A stretch of DNA of 64,000 nucleotides from Haliscomenobacter sp041740695 (GCF_041740695.1 NZ_JBGSLK010000026.1:1-64000); one strand, 5' to 3'. Positions 54,670 to 62,314 are shown, counted from the stretch's first letter. The notes: generated by a model from the letters alone, not told the origin. Numbers and translations: made by a program.

Positions 54670-55569
54670 ATGACCAGCACCATTACCCGCCGCCCCGTAA
54701 CGCTCCCATCTGGCTTTAGCTTTCACCTGGTGGAAGTAGAGGGAGGCAGCTTTTTGATGGGCAATGACGATGAAGACGCCTACGGCGATGAAAAAATCAT
54801 CCACGAGGTAAACGTCCCAGGTTTTTGGATGGCGGAATACCCGACGACCCAGGACTTGTGGTTGGACTTGATGGGTGGGGAAAATCCATCTTATTTTCAA
54901 GGTGCCCACCGCCCGGTGGAGCAGGTGAGTTGGTACGATGCAGTAGCTTTTTGCAATGCCTTAAATGCCTGCTTTGCTTATTCTGCAAAGTATTATGTAG
55001 ATGAAAAACGCAGTCAGGTGCTGAATATAGCGCTTGCCCAATCCATTAAATCTGGTGAAAGTATGCCCATTTATGTTGATACGGCGGCTTATGGTTTTCG
55101 TTTGCCTACAGAAGCAGAATGGGAGTACGCCGCTGCGCTCAGCTTGGTCACTGAGCGAAGTCGAAGTGACCGTGCTTCGGCTACGCTCAGCGATCGACTC
55201 CGCTACGCGGGCAGCAATGTCTTGGATGAGGTCGGCTGGTATGACGAAAATAGCCATAGTCAGACTCAGCCCGTGGGACTAAAAATGGCCAATGAATGGG
55301 GACTTTACGACCTGAGTGGCAACGTGTGGGAATGGTGTGAAGACCAATGGCACGAAACTTACGAAGGTGCTCCAACAGATGGTTCTCCCTGGGTGGATCA
55401 GGACGCGGGTGCTTATCGGGTGCTGCGCGGCGGTAGCTGGTACTTTAATGCGCACTACTGCCGCTCCTCGTATCGGTTCAGCTATCGACCAGCTCGCCGC
55501 GACGACGGTGTGGGTTTTCGGGTGTTGTTGTTTCCCCCTCCAGTCAGCTGGTCTGGCATCCAAAAATAG
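54670..55569 (+). CDS. DGR target protein 1: FGE/C-type-lectin-fold protein with C-terminal variable repeat
   Basis: The 299-residue protein is a formylglycine-generating-enzyme-like domain with PSGFSFHLVEVEGGSFLMGND, MAEYPTTQDLWLDLMGGENPS, RPVEQVSWYDAVAFCNALN, RLPTEAEWEYAAA, LYDLSGNVWEWCEDQW and RVLRGGSW. The last part (residues 247-291) is the variable repeat templated at 57164-57299. In DGR targets this fold displays hypervariable residues on a ligand-binding face. About 12 extra residues near 160-180, compared with target 2, are encoded by a palindromic repeat (55146-55171 and its right neighbour) that keeps the frame. ATG 54670 is preferred over TTG 54634. There is no signal peptide, so a cytosolic role is likely. 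Confidence 0.9.
   Translation: MTSTITRRPVTLPSGFSFHLVEVEGGSFLMGNDDEDAYGDEKIIHEVNVPGFWMAEYPTTQDLWLDLMGGENPSYFQGAHRPVEQVSWYDAVAFCNALNACFAYSAKYYVDEKRSQVLNIALAQSIKSGESMPIYVDTAAYGFRLPTEAEWEYAAALSLVTERSRSDRASATLSDRLRYAGSNVLDEVGWYDENSHSQTQPVGLKMANEWGLYDLSGNVWEWCEDQWHETYEGAPTDGSPWVDQDAGAYRVLRGGSWYFNAHYCRSSYRFSYRPARRDDGVGFRVLLFPPPVSWSGIQK
55146..55171. repeat. REP-like palindrome inside the coding region of DGR target 1
   Basis: GGTCACT at 55146-55152 pairs with AGTGACC at 55165-55171 around GAGCGAAGTCGA. A degenerate inverted copy of the loop (CTTCGGCTACGCTCAG) follows at 55175-55190. The core matches the loop of the terminator at 40150-40242. It adds residues that target 2 lacks, but causes no frameshift. 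Confidence 0.8.
55408..55543 (+). other. DGR variable repeat 1 (VR1)
   Basis: 136 bp aligned without gaps to the template repeat. Differences fall at 18 of the 33 template adenines (codons 3, 12, 13, 17, 22, 24-27, 29, 30, 32-34 of the repeat) and at one non-adenine (codon 16, G to C). All three replacement bases occur. The 3' end, from GTGGGTTTTCGGGTG to CCTCCAG, is identical to the template, then diverges (TCAGCTGG here, CTCACGGG in the template). This fits an initiation-of-mutagenic-homing (IMH) site. Confidence 0.97.
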
Positions 55570-55621
55570 CCCGTGAGCAAAAGAAAAGAAAAAAAAAGAA
55601 AAAGAGGGGTGGACAACGGGA

Positions 55622-55671
55622 GCTGCCCGCCGCCAGTCGCGCGAGGCACGAGCCGACCGGCAGCGGGCAGC
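55622..55671 (+). other. Two-stem hairpin 3' of VR1
   Basis: The outer 9-bp stem is GCTGCCCGC (55622-55630) with GCGGGCAGC (55663-55671). A 2x2 internal loop leads to an inner stem CCAGTCG/CGACCGG (one mismatch) and a 14-nt apical loop. The same structure follows VR2, with compensatory changes in the outer stem. Hairpins just after VR are needed for efficient target recognition in the Bordetella phage DGR; that role is inferred here. Confidence 0.8.
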
Positions 55672-55707
55672 GATTGCTCGAAAAAAAGCCAGAAATAAAT
55701 ACAGGTT

Positions 55708-56151
55708 ATGCAGTTGAAAATATTTAGTATCCCCATCACGGGTGGTGAAAACATCAATGAAGAGCTGAATCGTTTTTTGCGCGCCAAAAAGATCATCAAG
55801 TTGGAAAAGCAGTTGGTGGTGTTGGGTGCCGAAGCATTTTGGTGCTGCTGCGTCAGTTATCTGGACGATCCGTCGGGGGCGTTTAAAGAACGTAACACGG
55901 TAGATCACCGCCTGGAGTTGGATGAGGCGAGTTTTGCCCGGTTTTCGCGCATGCGGGAAATCCGCAAACAAATCTCCAGCGCCGAAGGTATCCCGGCGTA
56001 CAATGTGTTTACCAATGATGAATTAGCATCCTTGGCCAAAATGGAAAACCTAACGTTGGCCGAGATGCGGAGCATCAAAGGCATCGGTGAAAAAAAAGTG
56101 GAAAAATACGGCAGCCATTTTATCCTCAAATCTGATGAAAAGAGCGAATAA
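55708..56151 (+). CDS. HRDC-domain DGR accessory protein
   Basis: The 147-residue product has an N-terminal region (MQLKIFSIPITGGENINEELNRFLRAKKI) followed by a charged segment. A C-terminal HRDC domain (about 72-140) reads FARFSRMREIRKQISSAEGIPAYNVFTNDELASLAKMENL...MRSIKGIGEKKVEKYG. HRDC proteins are known to replace Avd as the accessory factor in some DGRs. The RT start codon lies within its last codons (17-nt overlap), so the two are translationally coupled. HRDC domains bind nucleic acid, so help with template RNA or cDNA is the likely role. Confidence 0.88.
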   Translation: MQLKIFSIPITGGENINEELNRFLRAKKIIKLEKQLVVLGAEAFWCCCVSYLDDPSGAFKERNTVDHRLELDEASFARFSRMREIRKQISSAEGIPAYNVFTNDELASLAKMENLTLAEMRSIKGIGEKKVEKYGSHFILKSDEKSE

Positions 56152-57121
56152 CTTATTGGAACCCGTTGCCGACCTGGACAATCTGCGCCTGGCATTTTGG
56201 AAAGCCCGCAAGGGCAAGTCCTATGCCCAAGAAGTATTGGCCTACCAAAAAAATCTGGATACAAACCTCCTCGGATTACGAGACCAGATTTTAACGGTGA
56301 AGGTGCAGGTAGGCCAGTATCGCTATTTTAAAGTGTACGACCCCAAGGAGCGCCAGATTTGCGCCAGCGCTTTTGGAGAACAGGTGCTGCACCATGCCTT
56401 GATGAACGTATGCCACGGGTACTTTGAGCGGGTGCAGATTGGGCAAAGCTTTGCTAGTAGGCCCGGTAAAGGAGTACATGCGGCCTTGCACCTGGCGCAA
56501 CAGTTCACCCGTCAGTACCGCTATTTTTTAAAACTGGATGTGCGCAAATTTTTTGACAGCATCCATCACGCCGTGCTCAAAACCCAACTGGATCGGATGT
56601 TTAAGGACCAGCAATTGTTGCTGATTTTTGGCCAGATTATCGATAGTTATTGCGTGCTGCCTGATCGTGGGGTACCCATTGGCAATTTGAGTAGCCAGTA
56701 TTTTGCCAACCATTACCTAACTGGGTTGGATCATTTCATCAAAGAACAACTGCGCATCAAAGCTTATGTGCGCTACATGGACGATATGGTTTTGTGGCAC
56801 AATGAACGCTCGGTGCTGAAGGAATGCCAGCAGGCAATAACGAATTTTGTGGAGCAAAGCCTGCAATGCGCGCTAAAACCCATGCTGATGAACTTTACTT
56901 CGGCGGGTTTGCCCTTTGTAGGGCATGTGCTGCGCCCCTATGATACTCGCCTCTCCCTGCGCAGCCGACGAAGATTTGTGCAAAAAATCCGTTACATCGA
57001 TCAAAAATACCACTCCGGCGAGTGGTCGGAAGCCCACTGTCAGCGCCACGCCCTGCCCCTGATTGCCTTCACCGAACACGCCAATGCAAAAGCATTTCGG
57101 AAGCAAATAATTTTTTCTTAA
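56135..57121 (+). CDS. DGR reverse transcriptase
   Basis: The 328-residue RT shows the expected motifs: KLDVRKFFDSI (about 133, first catalytic Asp), GVPIGNLSSQYFANHYL (about 179-195), RYMDDMVLWHN (about 213, catalytic YMDD) and FVGHVLRP. The IGNLSSQ form of motif 4 is characteristic of DGR RTs, in place of the QGxxxSP of group II intron RTs. There is no maturase or endonuclease domain. ATG 56135 overlaps the HRDC gene by 17 nt; a longer frame from 56087 lacks support. The template repeat begins 43 nt after its stop. It copies template RNA with errors at adenines, and the cDNA rewrites the target genes. Confidence 0.96.
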   Translation: MKRANNLLEPVADLDNLRLAFWKARKGKSYAQEVLAYQKNLDTNLLGLRDQILTVKVQVGQYRYFKVYDPKERQICASAFGEQVLHHALMNVCHGYFERVQIGQSFASRPGKGVHAALHLAQQFTRQYRYFLKLDVRKFFDSIHHAVLKTQLDRMFKDQQLLLIFGQIIDSYCVLPDRGVPIGNLSSQYFANHYLTGLDHFIKEQLRIKAYVRYMDDMVLWHNERSVLKECQQAITNFVEQSLQCALKPMLMNFTSAGLPFVGHVLRPYDTRLSLRSRRRFVQKIRYIDQKYHSGEWSEAHCQRHALPLIAFTEHANAKAFRKQIIFS

Positions 57122-57163
57122 TTTTATACCCTGCGCGATATGACGCAAGGGCAAACAGCGAAG

Positions 57164-57299
57164 GGTGCTAATCGGGTGCTGCGCGGCGGTAGCTGGAACA
57201 ATAATGCGCAGAACTGCCGCTCCTCGAATCGGAACAACAATCAACCAGCAAACCGCAACAACAATGTGGGTTTTCGGGTGTTGTTGTTTCCCCCTCCAG
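57164..57299 (+). other. DGR template repeat (TR)
   Basis: 136 bp with 33 adenines, mostly in 13 AAC/AAT codons when read in the frame of the targets (conceptual GGSWNNNAQNCRSSN and RNNNQPANRNNNVGFRV). AAY codons with random bases at both A positions give 15 amino acids and no stop. It is in the same orientation as both variable repeats. It lies in the 361-bp gap between the RT stop and the ROCO start, is not part of any convincing gene, and lacks the two-stem hairpin found after the VRs. The rest of the gap (57122-57163 and 57300-57482) shows nothing else recognisable. Confidence 0.97.
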
Positions 57300-57482
57300 C
57301 TCACGGGCTAGTTGGATGACAGCCACTGAACAGTTGTTTGTCCCGTACTCCTCCCTCGTGGAGACAAAAACGCGGATTTGCCGCTGCGGCAGTAGTATTG
57401 GTAACCCGGTTGATGGTGAAGGTTCTACTGCCCAATTTTTTTAAGAGTGTGTTTGGAATTTAAAACCTCAAGCCCAGCGCAA

Positions 57483-59843
57483 ATGCAAAAACTGACCGTA
57501 GACCTGCTGAAAGACTTAAAACTAACTCCCCTCGACAACGTTGAAGCCGTGCGCCGGCAAGGTAATGCGTATGCCCTCGATAGGGAGGGTAAACTTGTGG
57601 CGGTGAGTATGACGGAAAAGGACTTGGAGGAGCTTTATCTGGATGAGGATTGCGCCCATTTGGAGCACCTGTACCTGGGGCGCAATAAAAAATTATCAAA
57701 GCTTGAATTCAAGGTCGCTTTGCCGGAATTGACCCATTTGTACCTGAATGATTGTAGCCTGAAGGCTTTGCATATCCCGGCTGGTTTCATTGCCCTTAAG
57801 CAATTGTATGTGCAAAACAATCAATTTGAAGAACTGGTCTTTGAAGGGGATTGCCCGGAGTTGGAGTTGTTGGATGGGAGTGGGAATGGTATGAAAGACC
57901 TGGTGATGCCCGATGGGTTTCGCTACCTCAAATACATTCACCTGCAAAAAAATCTGCTTGAATCATTACCCGAATGCTTTGTGGGTATGCGTCAACTGGA
58001 TATGCTTTTTTTATCAGGGAATCCACTCTCGACAATTTCTCAGGATGTGGTCGGAAGCGGGGATACGCACAATTCTGCCCCCGATATCCTAACGTATCTG
58101 ATGTCCATCCACGGCAAAAAGACCCGTTACCTTCACGAGGCCAAAATGATTTTGGTCGGCAACCCGATGGTCGGTAAAAGTTCTATTCGCATCAAGTTGA
58201 AAGATCCACAAGCCCCTTTGCCTGAGGAAAACGACCGCACTCCTGGACTGGACGTTGAGCCCTACCTGCTCAAAAACTTACCTGGACATCTGACCCAACT
58301 AGACGAAAACATTGACTTTCAATTGAACATCTGGGACTTTGGCGGACAGGGTCGCTATCGGGAAATTCAGCAGTTGTTTTGTAGCCGCAAGTCTTTGTAC
58401 CTGTACGTAACCTCCTACGATGATCAACCTGACAATGAAGACTACATCGGCTTGGACTATTGGTTGTCAATGGTCAATGCTTATAGCTTTGATCAGGACG
58501 CTGCGGAAGCCAGTCCAGTTATTTACGTGTTGAACAAAGTGGACAGTAGGGACGATGGAATTAACGAAACACTCAACCGGGAGAAGTACAAGAATCTTGT
58601 CAAATTTGTAAAAATCAGTTGTAAAAACTACGCTGGGTTTGACCAATTAGTCAGTAACCTTCGGGAAATCTTGCCTAGTGTTAGTAGGGATATTTTTAGC
58701 AACCGCTTCAACTTGGAGTGGTTTCGGGTCAAAGCACGGCTGGAAGGCTCAAACGCTCAGCATCTCACTTATGGCGCTTACCTGGGGATTTGCAAGGATG
58801 AAGGCCTGGACACAAAGGAGGCTCAAACCTGGCTCACGGTACTGGACCGCATCGGCAGTGTCATCTACACCGGGAACTTTGTGAACAAGGAGGATTGGAT
58901 CATCATCAACCCCAACTGGGTCAAGGATGCCATTTGCAGGGTCATCGATAGCCCCTTGATGCAACGCGACGGAATCCTGAAAGAGGTCTATTTTGATACC
59001 ATCTGGAGTGAGTACCCGGATGCAGCAGATCGCGCTAATTTGGTAAAACTGATGCTGAACGATAAATACAAACTGGCTTATGAAATTACTTCTCTCGAAG
59101 GGGAAACGGATTACATGGTACCAGCGGCTTTGTTCAATAAAGGCAAACCAGCGTTGAACAGGTACCCTGTTCTGCAACAAGCTGCAGACTATACTTTTCA
59201 ATTTTGTTTCGAACCGTTTATCCCGGCCGGGATGGTCAACAAGCTGCTGGTATCTCTAAACGCATATATCTACAATGGATTGATTTGGGGCAATGGTGGG
59301 GTACTTCACGATGCTTCGAGTAATACTTTTGCCCTGGTTGAGGAGGACTGGCAAAACCGCCGCATCCAGGCTGAATTCAGAGGCACAAATCCAGCTGTGT
59401 TTTATGAAATGCTAGTTACAACGTTGGAAAAAATCACGGAAGACCTCAAAAACTCCAGATTTTTGCACCATTTGAAGCCTGGCATCAAAATGAAATACGA
59501 AGGTGATTTTCTCGATGTGGAACTGTTGAAAAAATTTGGCAAGTTTCCCTGGGAAGAGCATAGTGGTGAGGCTGGGTTTCGGAAAACAAACCCTAACCCG
59601 ACTGAAAAAGAGCGCATCCGCCGGGAGTTAATTGCCAATGACCAATTACTCGAAGCATTGGAAGCGATGGAAACTTTGTTACCTGAAGAGGAATACGATT
59701 CTTTTGTCAATACGCGAGGTAGGTTGAAAAATTTGGATAGAGATGTGCGCGACGGGACCATTAGTCCTCAAGAGGCTGGATTAGAGAGAAATAAAATTAG
59801 AAAGGCAGTACAGAATCTCTGCGATACAATAAAAATGAAATGA
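57483..59843 (+). CDS. LRR-Roc-COR (ROCO) GTPase with C-terminal EAD11-like domain
   Basis: The 786-residue protein has leucine-rich repeats (about 40-195, HLYLNDCSLKALHIP, LKQLYVQNNQFEEL). A Roc GTPase domain follows: P-loop GNPMVGKSS (about 225), switch DFGGQGRY (about 283) and NKVD (about 349). The COR domain (about 390-690) is next, with DWIIINPNWVKDAICRVID and FEPFIPAGMVNKLL. The last 80 residues (RRELIANDQLLEALEAME ... LERNKIRKAVQNL) resemble an EAD11-type effector-associated domain. ROCO proteins are GTP-controlled dimers, here probably coupling sensing to an effector. Its stop overlaps the start of DGR target 2 (ATGA). ATG 57483 is preferred over GTG 57447. Confidence 0.9.
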   Translation: MQKLTVDLLKDLKLTPLDNVEAVRRQGNAYALDREGKLVAVSMTEKDLEELYLDEDCAHLEHLYLGRNKKLSKLEFKVALPELTHLYLNDCSLKALHIPAGFIALKQLYVQNNQFEELVFEGDCPELELLDGSGNGMKDLVMPDGFRYLKYIHLQKNLLESLPECFVGMRQLDMLFLSGNPLSTISQDVVGSGDTHNSAPDILTYLMSIHGKKTRYLHEAKMILVGNPMVGKSSIRIKLKDPQAPLPEENDRTPGLDVEPYLLKNLPGHLTQLDENIDFQLNIWDFGGQGRYREIQQLFCSRKSLYLYVTSYDDQPDNEDYIGLDYWLSMVNAYSFDQDAAEASPVIYVLNKVDSRDDGINETLNREKYKNLVKFVKISCKNYAGFDQLVSNLREILPSVSRDIFSNRFNLEWFRVKARLEGSNAQHLTYGAYLGICKDEGLDTKEAQTWLTVLDRIGSVIYTGNFVNKEDWIIINPNWVKDAICRVIDSPLMQRDGILKEVYFDTIWSEYPDAADRANLVKLMLNDKYKLAYEITSLEGETDYMVPAALFNKGKPALNRYPVLQQAADYTFQFCFEPFIPAGMVNKLLVSLNAYIYNGLIWGNGGVLHDASSNTFALVEEDWQNRRIQAEFRGTNPAVFYEMLVTTLEKITEDLKNSRFLHHLKPGIKMKYEGDFLDVELLKKFGKFPWEEHSGEAGFRKTNPNPTEKERIRRELIANDQLLEALEAMETLLPEEEYDSFVNTRGRLKNLDRDVRDGTISPQEAGLERNKIRKAVQNLCDTIKMK

Positions 59844-60685
59844 CGGACATGAGTTTTGCAGAAATGGAGCACCGTCAGTCACTCCCCAACGGTACTTCCT
59901 TCGATCTAATTCGAATCAAAGCAGGCAGCTTTTTTATCGGCAATTCCGATAACGAAATCCAGGTCCCTGATTTCTACTTGGCCAAATACCCCGTCACCCA
60001 AGCCCTCTGGCTAGCCGTCATGGGTGGCGAAAACCCTGCCCATTTCAAAGGTACGAACCGCCCAGTAGAACAAGTCAGCTGGTACGATGCCGCCGCTTTT
60101 TGCAATGCGCTGAATCGCCTGTGTGACTATCCGCCTCGCTATTTTTGTGATGCAAGCTTTCAAAAAGCACTGGATTTTAGCATGACCCTAGCACTGAATT
60201 ATGGAGACTCCCTTCCCATATTTATCCACCCTGAAAACCCCGGCTATCGCCTCCCTTCCGAGTCCGCCTGGGAGTACGCGGCTACTGGTGCCAGCCAGCG
60301 TAGCCTTTACGACTATGCGGGAGGCAATACCCTGGACGAACTGGGCTGGTACGGTGAAAACAGCCATCGCCAAACCCAACCCGTAGGGTTGAAACTGCCG
60401 AATGAACTGGGGCTGTACGACCTGAGTGGCAATGTCTGGGAATGGTGTGAGGACCAGTATCAGTCAGAAGAAAGCAAAATTCCGGCGGATGGTACTGCTT
60501 GGACACACGGTGATGCTGGTGCTTATCGGGTGCTGCGCGGCGGTAGCTGGCCCTTTAATGCGCGGTTCTGCCGCTCCTCGCTTCGGGACGCCGATCACCC
60601 AGCCAGCCGCAACGACTCTGTGGGTTTTCGGGTGATGTTGTTTCCCCCTCCAGTCAGCTGGCCTGGCATCCAAACAAGCCCGTGA
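59840..60685 (+). CDS. DGR target protein 2: FGE/C-type-lectin-fold protein coupled to the ROCO gene
   Basis: The 281-residue product has the same FGE-like fold as target 1 (FDLIRIKAGSFFIGN, LAKYPVTQALWLAVMGGENPA, RPVEQVSWYDAAAFCNALN, LYDLSGNVWEWCEDQY). It ends in a variable repeat (residues 227-271). It lacks the palindromic insertion of target 1; that segment reads TGASQRSLYDYAGGNTLDE. The ATGA overlap with the ROCO gene implies co-translation, so this protein is the best candidate for the ligand-binding partner of the ROCO GTPase. No signal peptide is present, which suggests intracellular sensing. Confidence 0.92.
   Translation: MTDMSFAEMEHRQSLPNGTSFDLIRIKAGSFFIGNSDNEIQVPDFYLAKYPVTQALWLAVMGGENPAHFKGTNRPVEQVSWYDAAAFCNALNRLCDYPPRYFCDASFQKALDFSMTLALNYGDSLPIFIHPENPGYRLPSESAWEYAATGASQRSLYDYAGGNTLDELGWYGENSHRQTQPVGLKLPNELGLYDLSGNVWEWCEDQYQSEESKIPADGTAWTHGDAGAYRVLRGGSWPFNARFCRSSLRDADHPASRNDSVGFRVMLFPPPVSWPGIQTSP
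60518..60653 (+). other. DGR variable repeat 2 (VR2)
   Basis: 136 bp aligned without gaps to the template. It differs at 20 of the 33 adenines (codons 3, 12, 13, 16, 17, 22, 24-27, 29, 30, 33, 34) and at one non-adenine (codon 40, TTG to ATG). It shares Tyr at codon 3, Phe at codon 13 and unmutated Asn at codon 14 with VR1, but differs from it at most other variable codons. Its 3' end (CCTCCAGTCAGCTGG) equals that of VR1 rather than the template, as expected of the IMH site. Confidence 0.97.
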
Positions 60686-60731
60686 GCAAAAGAAAAGAAA
60701 AAGAAAAAAGAAAAATAGTGGGACAATGGGA

Positions 60732-60781
60732 GCCCCCCGCCGCCAGTCGTGCGAGGCACGAGCCGACCGGCAGCGGGGGGC
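60732..60781 (+). other. Two-stem hairpin 3' of VR2
   Basis: The outer stem is GCCCCCCGC (60732-60740) with GCGGGGGGC (60773-60781), and the inner stem is CCAGTCG/CGACCGG. Against the VR1 copy, the outer stem differs at two adjacent base pairs, with matching changes on both strands (TG/CA becomes CC/GG). The rest, including the purine-rich AAAAGAAAAGAAA lead-in, is almost identical. Confidence 0.8.
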
Positions 60782-60837
60782 GGCTTGCTTGCAATCCCCA
60801 CCTATTTATTGTAACTTGCCTACAAAATCGGAAGATT

Positions 60838-61389
60838 ATGTCCATCCAAATCCAGCGGCACTTGTTTACCATCGCAGACTACCATAAAATGGGAGCGGAG
60901 GGGATTTTGCCAGAACGTGGAATAGAATTGATCAACGGAGAAATCATTAAAATGAGCCCCATTGGAAGTAAACATGCCGCCAAAGTAGACAAATTGGCTC
61001 GGCTATTGAATGAAAAATTGAGTAAAGCATTGATCGTTCGCTCACAAAATCCCTTTATCGCCAATAACCTATCCGAGCCAGAGCCAGACATCGCCCTGGT
61101 AAACTATCGCGACGATTTTTACGAAAATGAACTGCCCCACGGCACCGATATCCACCTGATCATCGAAGTGGCCGATACCACCTTTAGTTATGATACCAAA
61201 GTGAAATTGCCCTTGTATGCCGAGAGTGGCATCCCTGAGTATTGGGTGATTGATTTGAATAAAAAACAGGTGCATGTGTATTGGGATGCGCTGGAAAATA
61301 GCTATCAACAAAGCAGGGTGTACCGCAGTGGAGAGCTGATTAAAGCGCAGGAGATTGAGCTGGAAATGGAAGTGGGGCAGATGGTGTAA
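60838..61389 (+). CDS. Uma2-family (DUF820) restriction-endonuclease-fold protein
   Basis: The 183-residue product matches the Uma2 family: YHKMGAEGILPERGIELINGEIIKMSPIGSKHA, EPEPDIALV, HLIIEVADTTFSYDTKVKLPLYAESGIPEYWVIDL. The PDIALV and EVADTT...K elements correspond to the PD-(D/E)XK-type active site. Its role is unknown; the family is abundant in cyanobacteria and Bacteroidota. An open frame from 60682 would run through the VR2 hairpin, so ATG 60838 is used. It is the last gene inside the direct repeats and may be cargo of the DGR cassette. Confidence 0.88.
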   Translation: MSIQIQRHLFTIADYHKMGAEGILPERGIELINGEIIKMSPIGSKHAAKVDKLARLLNEKLSKALIVRSQNPFIANNLSEPEPDIALVNYRDDFYENELPHGTDIHLIIEVADTTFSYDTKVKLPLYAESGIPEYWVIDLNKKQVHVYWDALENSYQQSRVYRSGELIKAQEIELEMEVGQMV

Positions 61390-61527
61390 AATCTTGTCCA
61401 TCACGTCTCAAAATAAGTACCTCGTGTTAAGCTGGGCATCTTACCCGCTACTACGTGGGCGCTCGTCGATCCTAAAATGCTCGCTGCGCGAGCAGGCTCG
61501 ACGGTCGCACCTACTGAAATCCTACTC
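61389..61527 (+). repeat. Right direct repeat flanking the DGR cassette
   Basis: Homologous to and in the same orientation as 54421-54562, starting at the stop codon of the Uma2 gene. It contains the hairpin GCTCGCTGCGCGAGC. With the left copy it brackets about 6.8 kb (target 1, HRDC, RT, TR, ROCO, target 2, Uma2). The remaining gap, 61528-61726, shows nothing recognisable. Confidence 0.85.
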
Positions 61528-61726
61528 CTTGCGCGAAAGAAGCAGGAATTTTTAACAAAATAAGGGCCAATGTTTTCCCCAAATTGAGGCATTTCTCCCC
61601 AGCCCCTCCACATTTTCGACCAAAAAGCCACAAAAACTCATTTTTTTGGGACAGGAATGCATTTTTCACTGTTACAAGTGTGACGTTTTTACGTATAAAT
61701 ACACATACACCCATAAACATTGTCCC

Positions 61727-62290
61727 ATGCGTATCCTCATCCTGCTTTCCACCCTTTTGGCATCTGCGATTCAACCCAATGGATCAGTAGAAAAAGAAGC
61801 CAAATCCGAAAATACCACCCCTGCCACTATTGCGGTTGCTAAAGTCGATCCAGCGGAGTCAACACTCCTCCAGGATATCGACACCGAGTACCTGATGAAA
61901 GGCAGTTGGAAAATTCTCAGCATTACCGCTGACAAACCTTGCGACGTCAATGGTGATGGGTACGAAACCACCGACATCATGACTGAAACGCCCACCTGTG
62001 CCCTCGACGACGTGATGAAAATTTATCCCAATCATACCGTCAGTTTTGAGCGCCACCAGCGTTGTGTGTCTTCCGAACGCCCCATTGAAACCTACAAATG
62101 GAAATTGGCCAAAGACGGCACTTTTACCATCATCGACGGCACCATTGAAGCGGTAATGATCCTGAAATCAGCCAATGCTTCGCGGATGGTCATGCTGATC
62201 CCGATGGAAGAAGATGGTGAAATCTACCATTTCAAAGTGACCTACGGGCAAAAAAGCCAACAGATCCCTGGGAAGATTTTGAAAAATTAA
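61727..62290 (+). CDS. Secreted lipocalin-like-domain protein
   Basis: From ATG 61727 the product is 187 residues with a short export signal (RILILLSTLLASA). The body has the Bacteroidota lipocalin-like pattern: LMKGSWKILSITADKPCDVNGDGYETTDIMTETPTCALDDVMKIYPNHTVSFE, KWKLAKDGTFTII. No cysteine at a lipobox was seen, so it is probably periplasmic or secreted. The earlier in-frame start at 61646 adds cysteine-rich residues before the signal and was not used. It lies outside the DGR direct repeats and is followed by a large hairpin. Confidence 0.7.
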   Translation: MRILILLSTLLASAIQPNGSVEKEAKSENTTPATIAVAKVDPAESTLLQDIDTEYLMKGSWKILSITADKPCDVNGDGYETTDIMTETPTCALDDVMKIYPNHTVSFERHQRCVSSERPIETYKWKLAKDGTFTIIDGTIEAVMILKSANASRMVMLIPMEEDGEIYHFKVTYGQKSQQIPGKILKN

Positions 62291-62314
62291 AGAAAATTAA
62301 ACAAGTTTTAATAG

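Noticed and set aside
56135..57121. Group II intron or retron reverse transcriptase
   Set aside because: No maturase or endonuclease domain, motif 4 is IGNLSSQ, and TR/VR pairs with adenine-specific differences are present.
54670..60685. The two FGE-like proteins as true sulfatase activators
   Set aside because: No sulfatase gene is nearby, and the segment that carries the FGE active site is the hypermutated variable repeat.
60682..60837. N-terminal extension of the Uma2 gene
   Set aside because: It would translate the purine tract and the VR2 hairpin; the same tail is non-coding after VR1.
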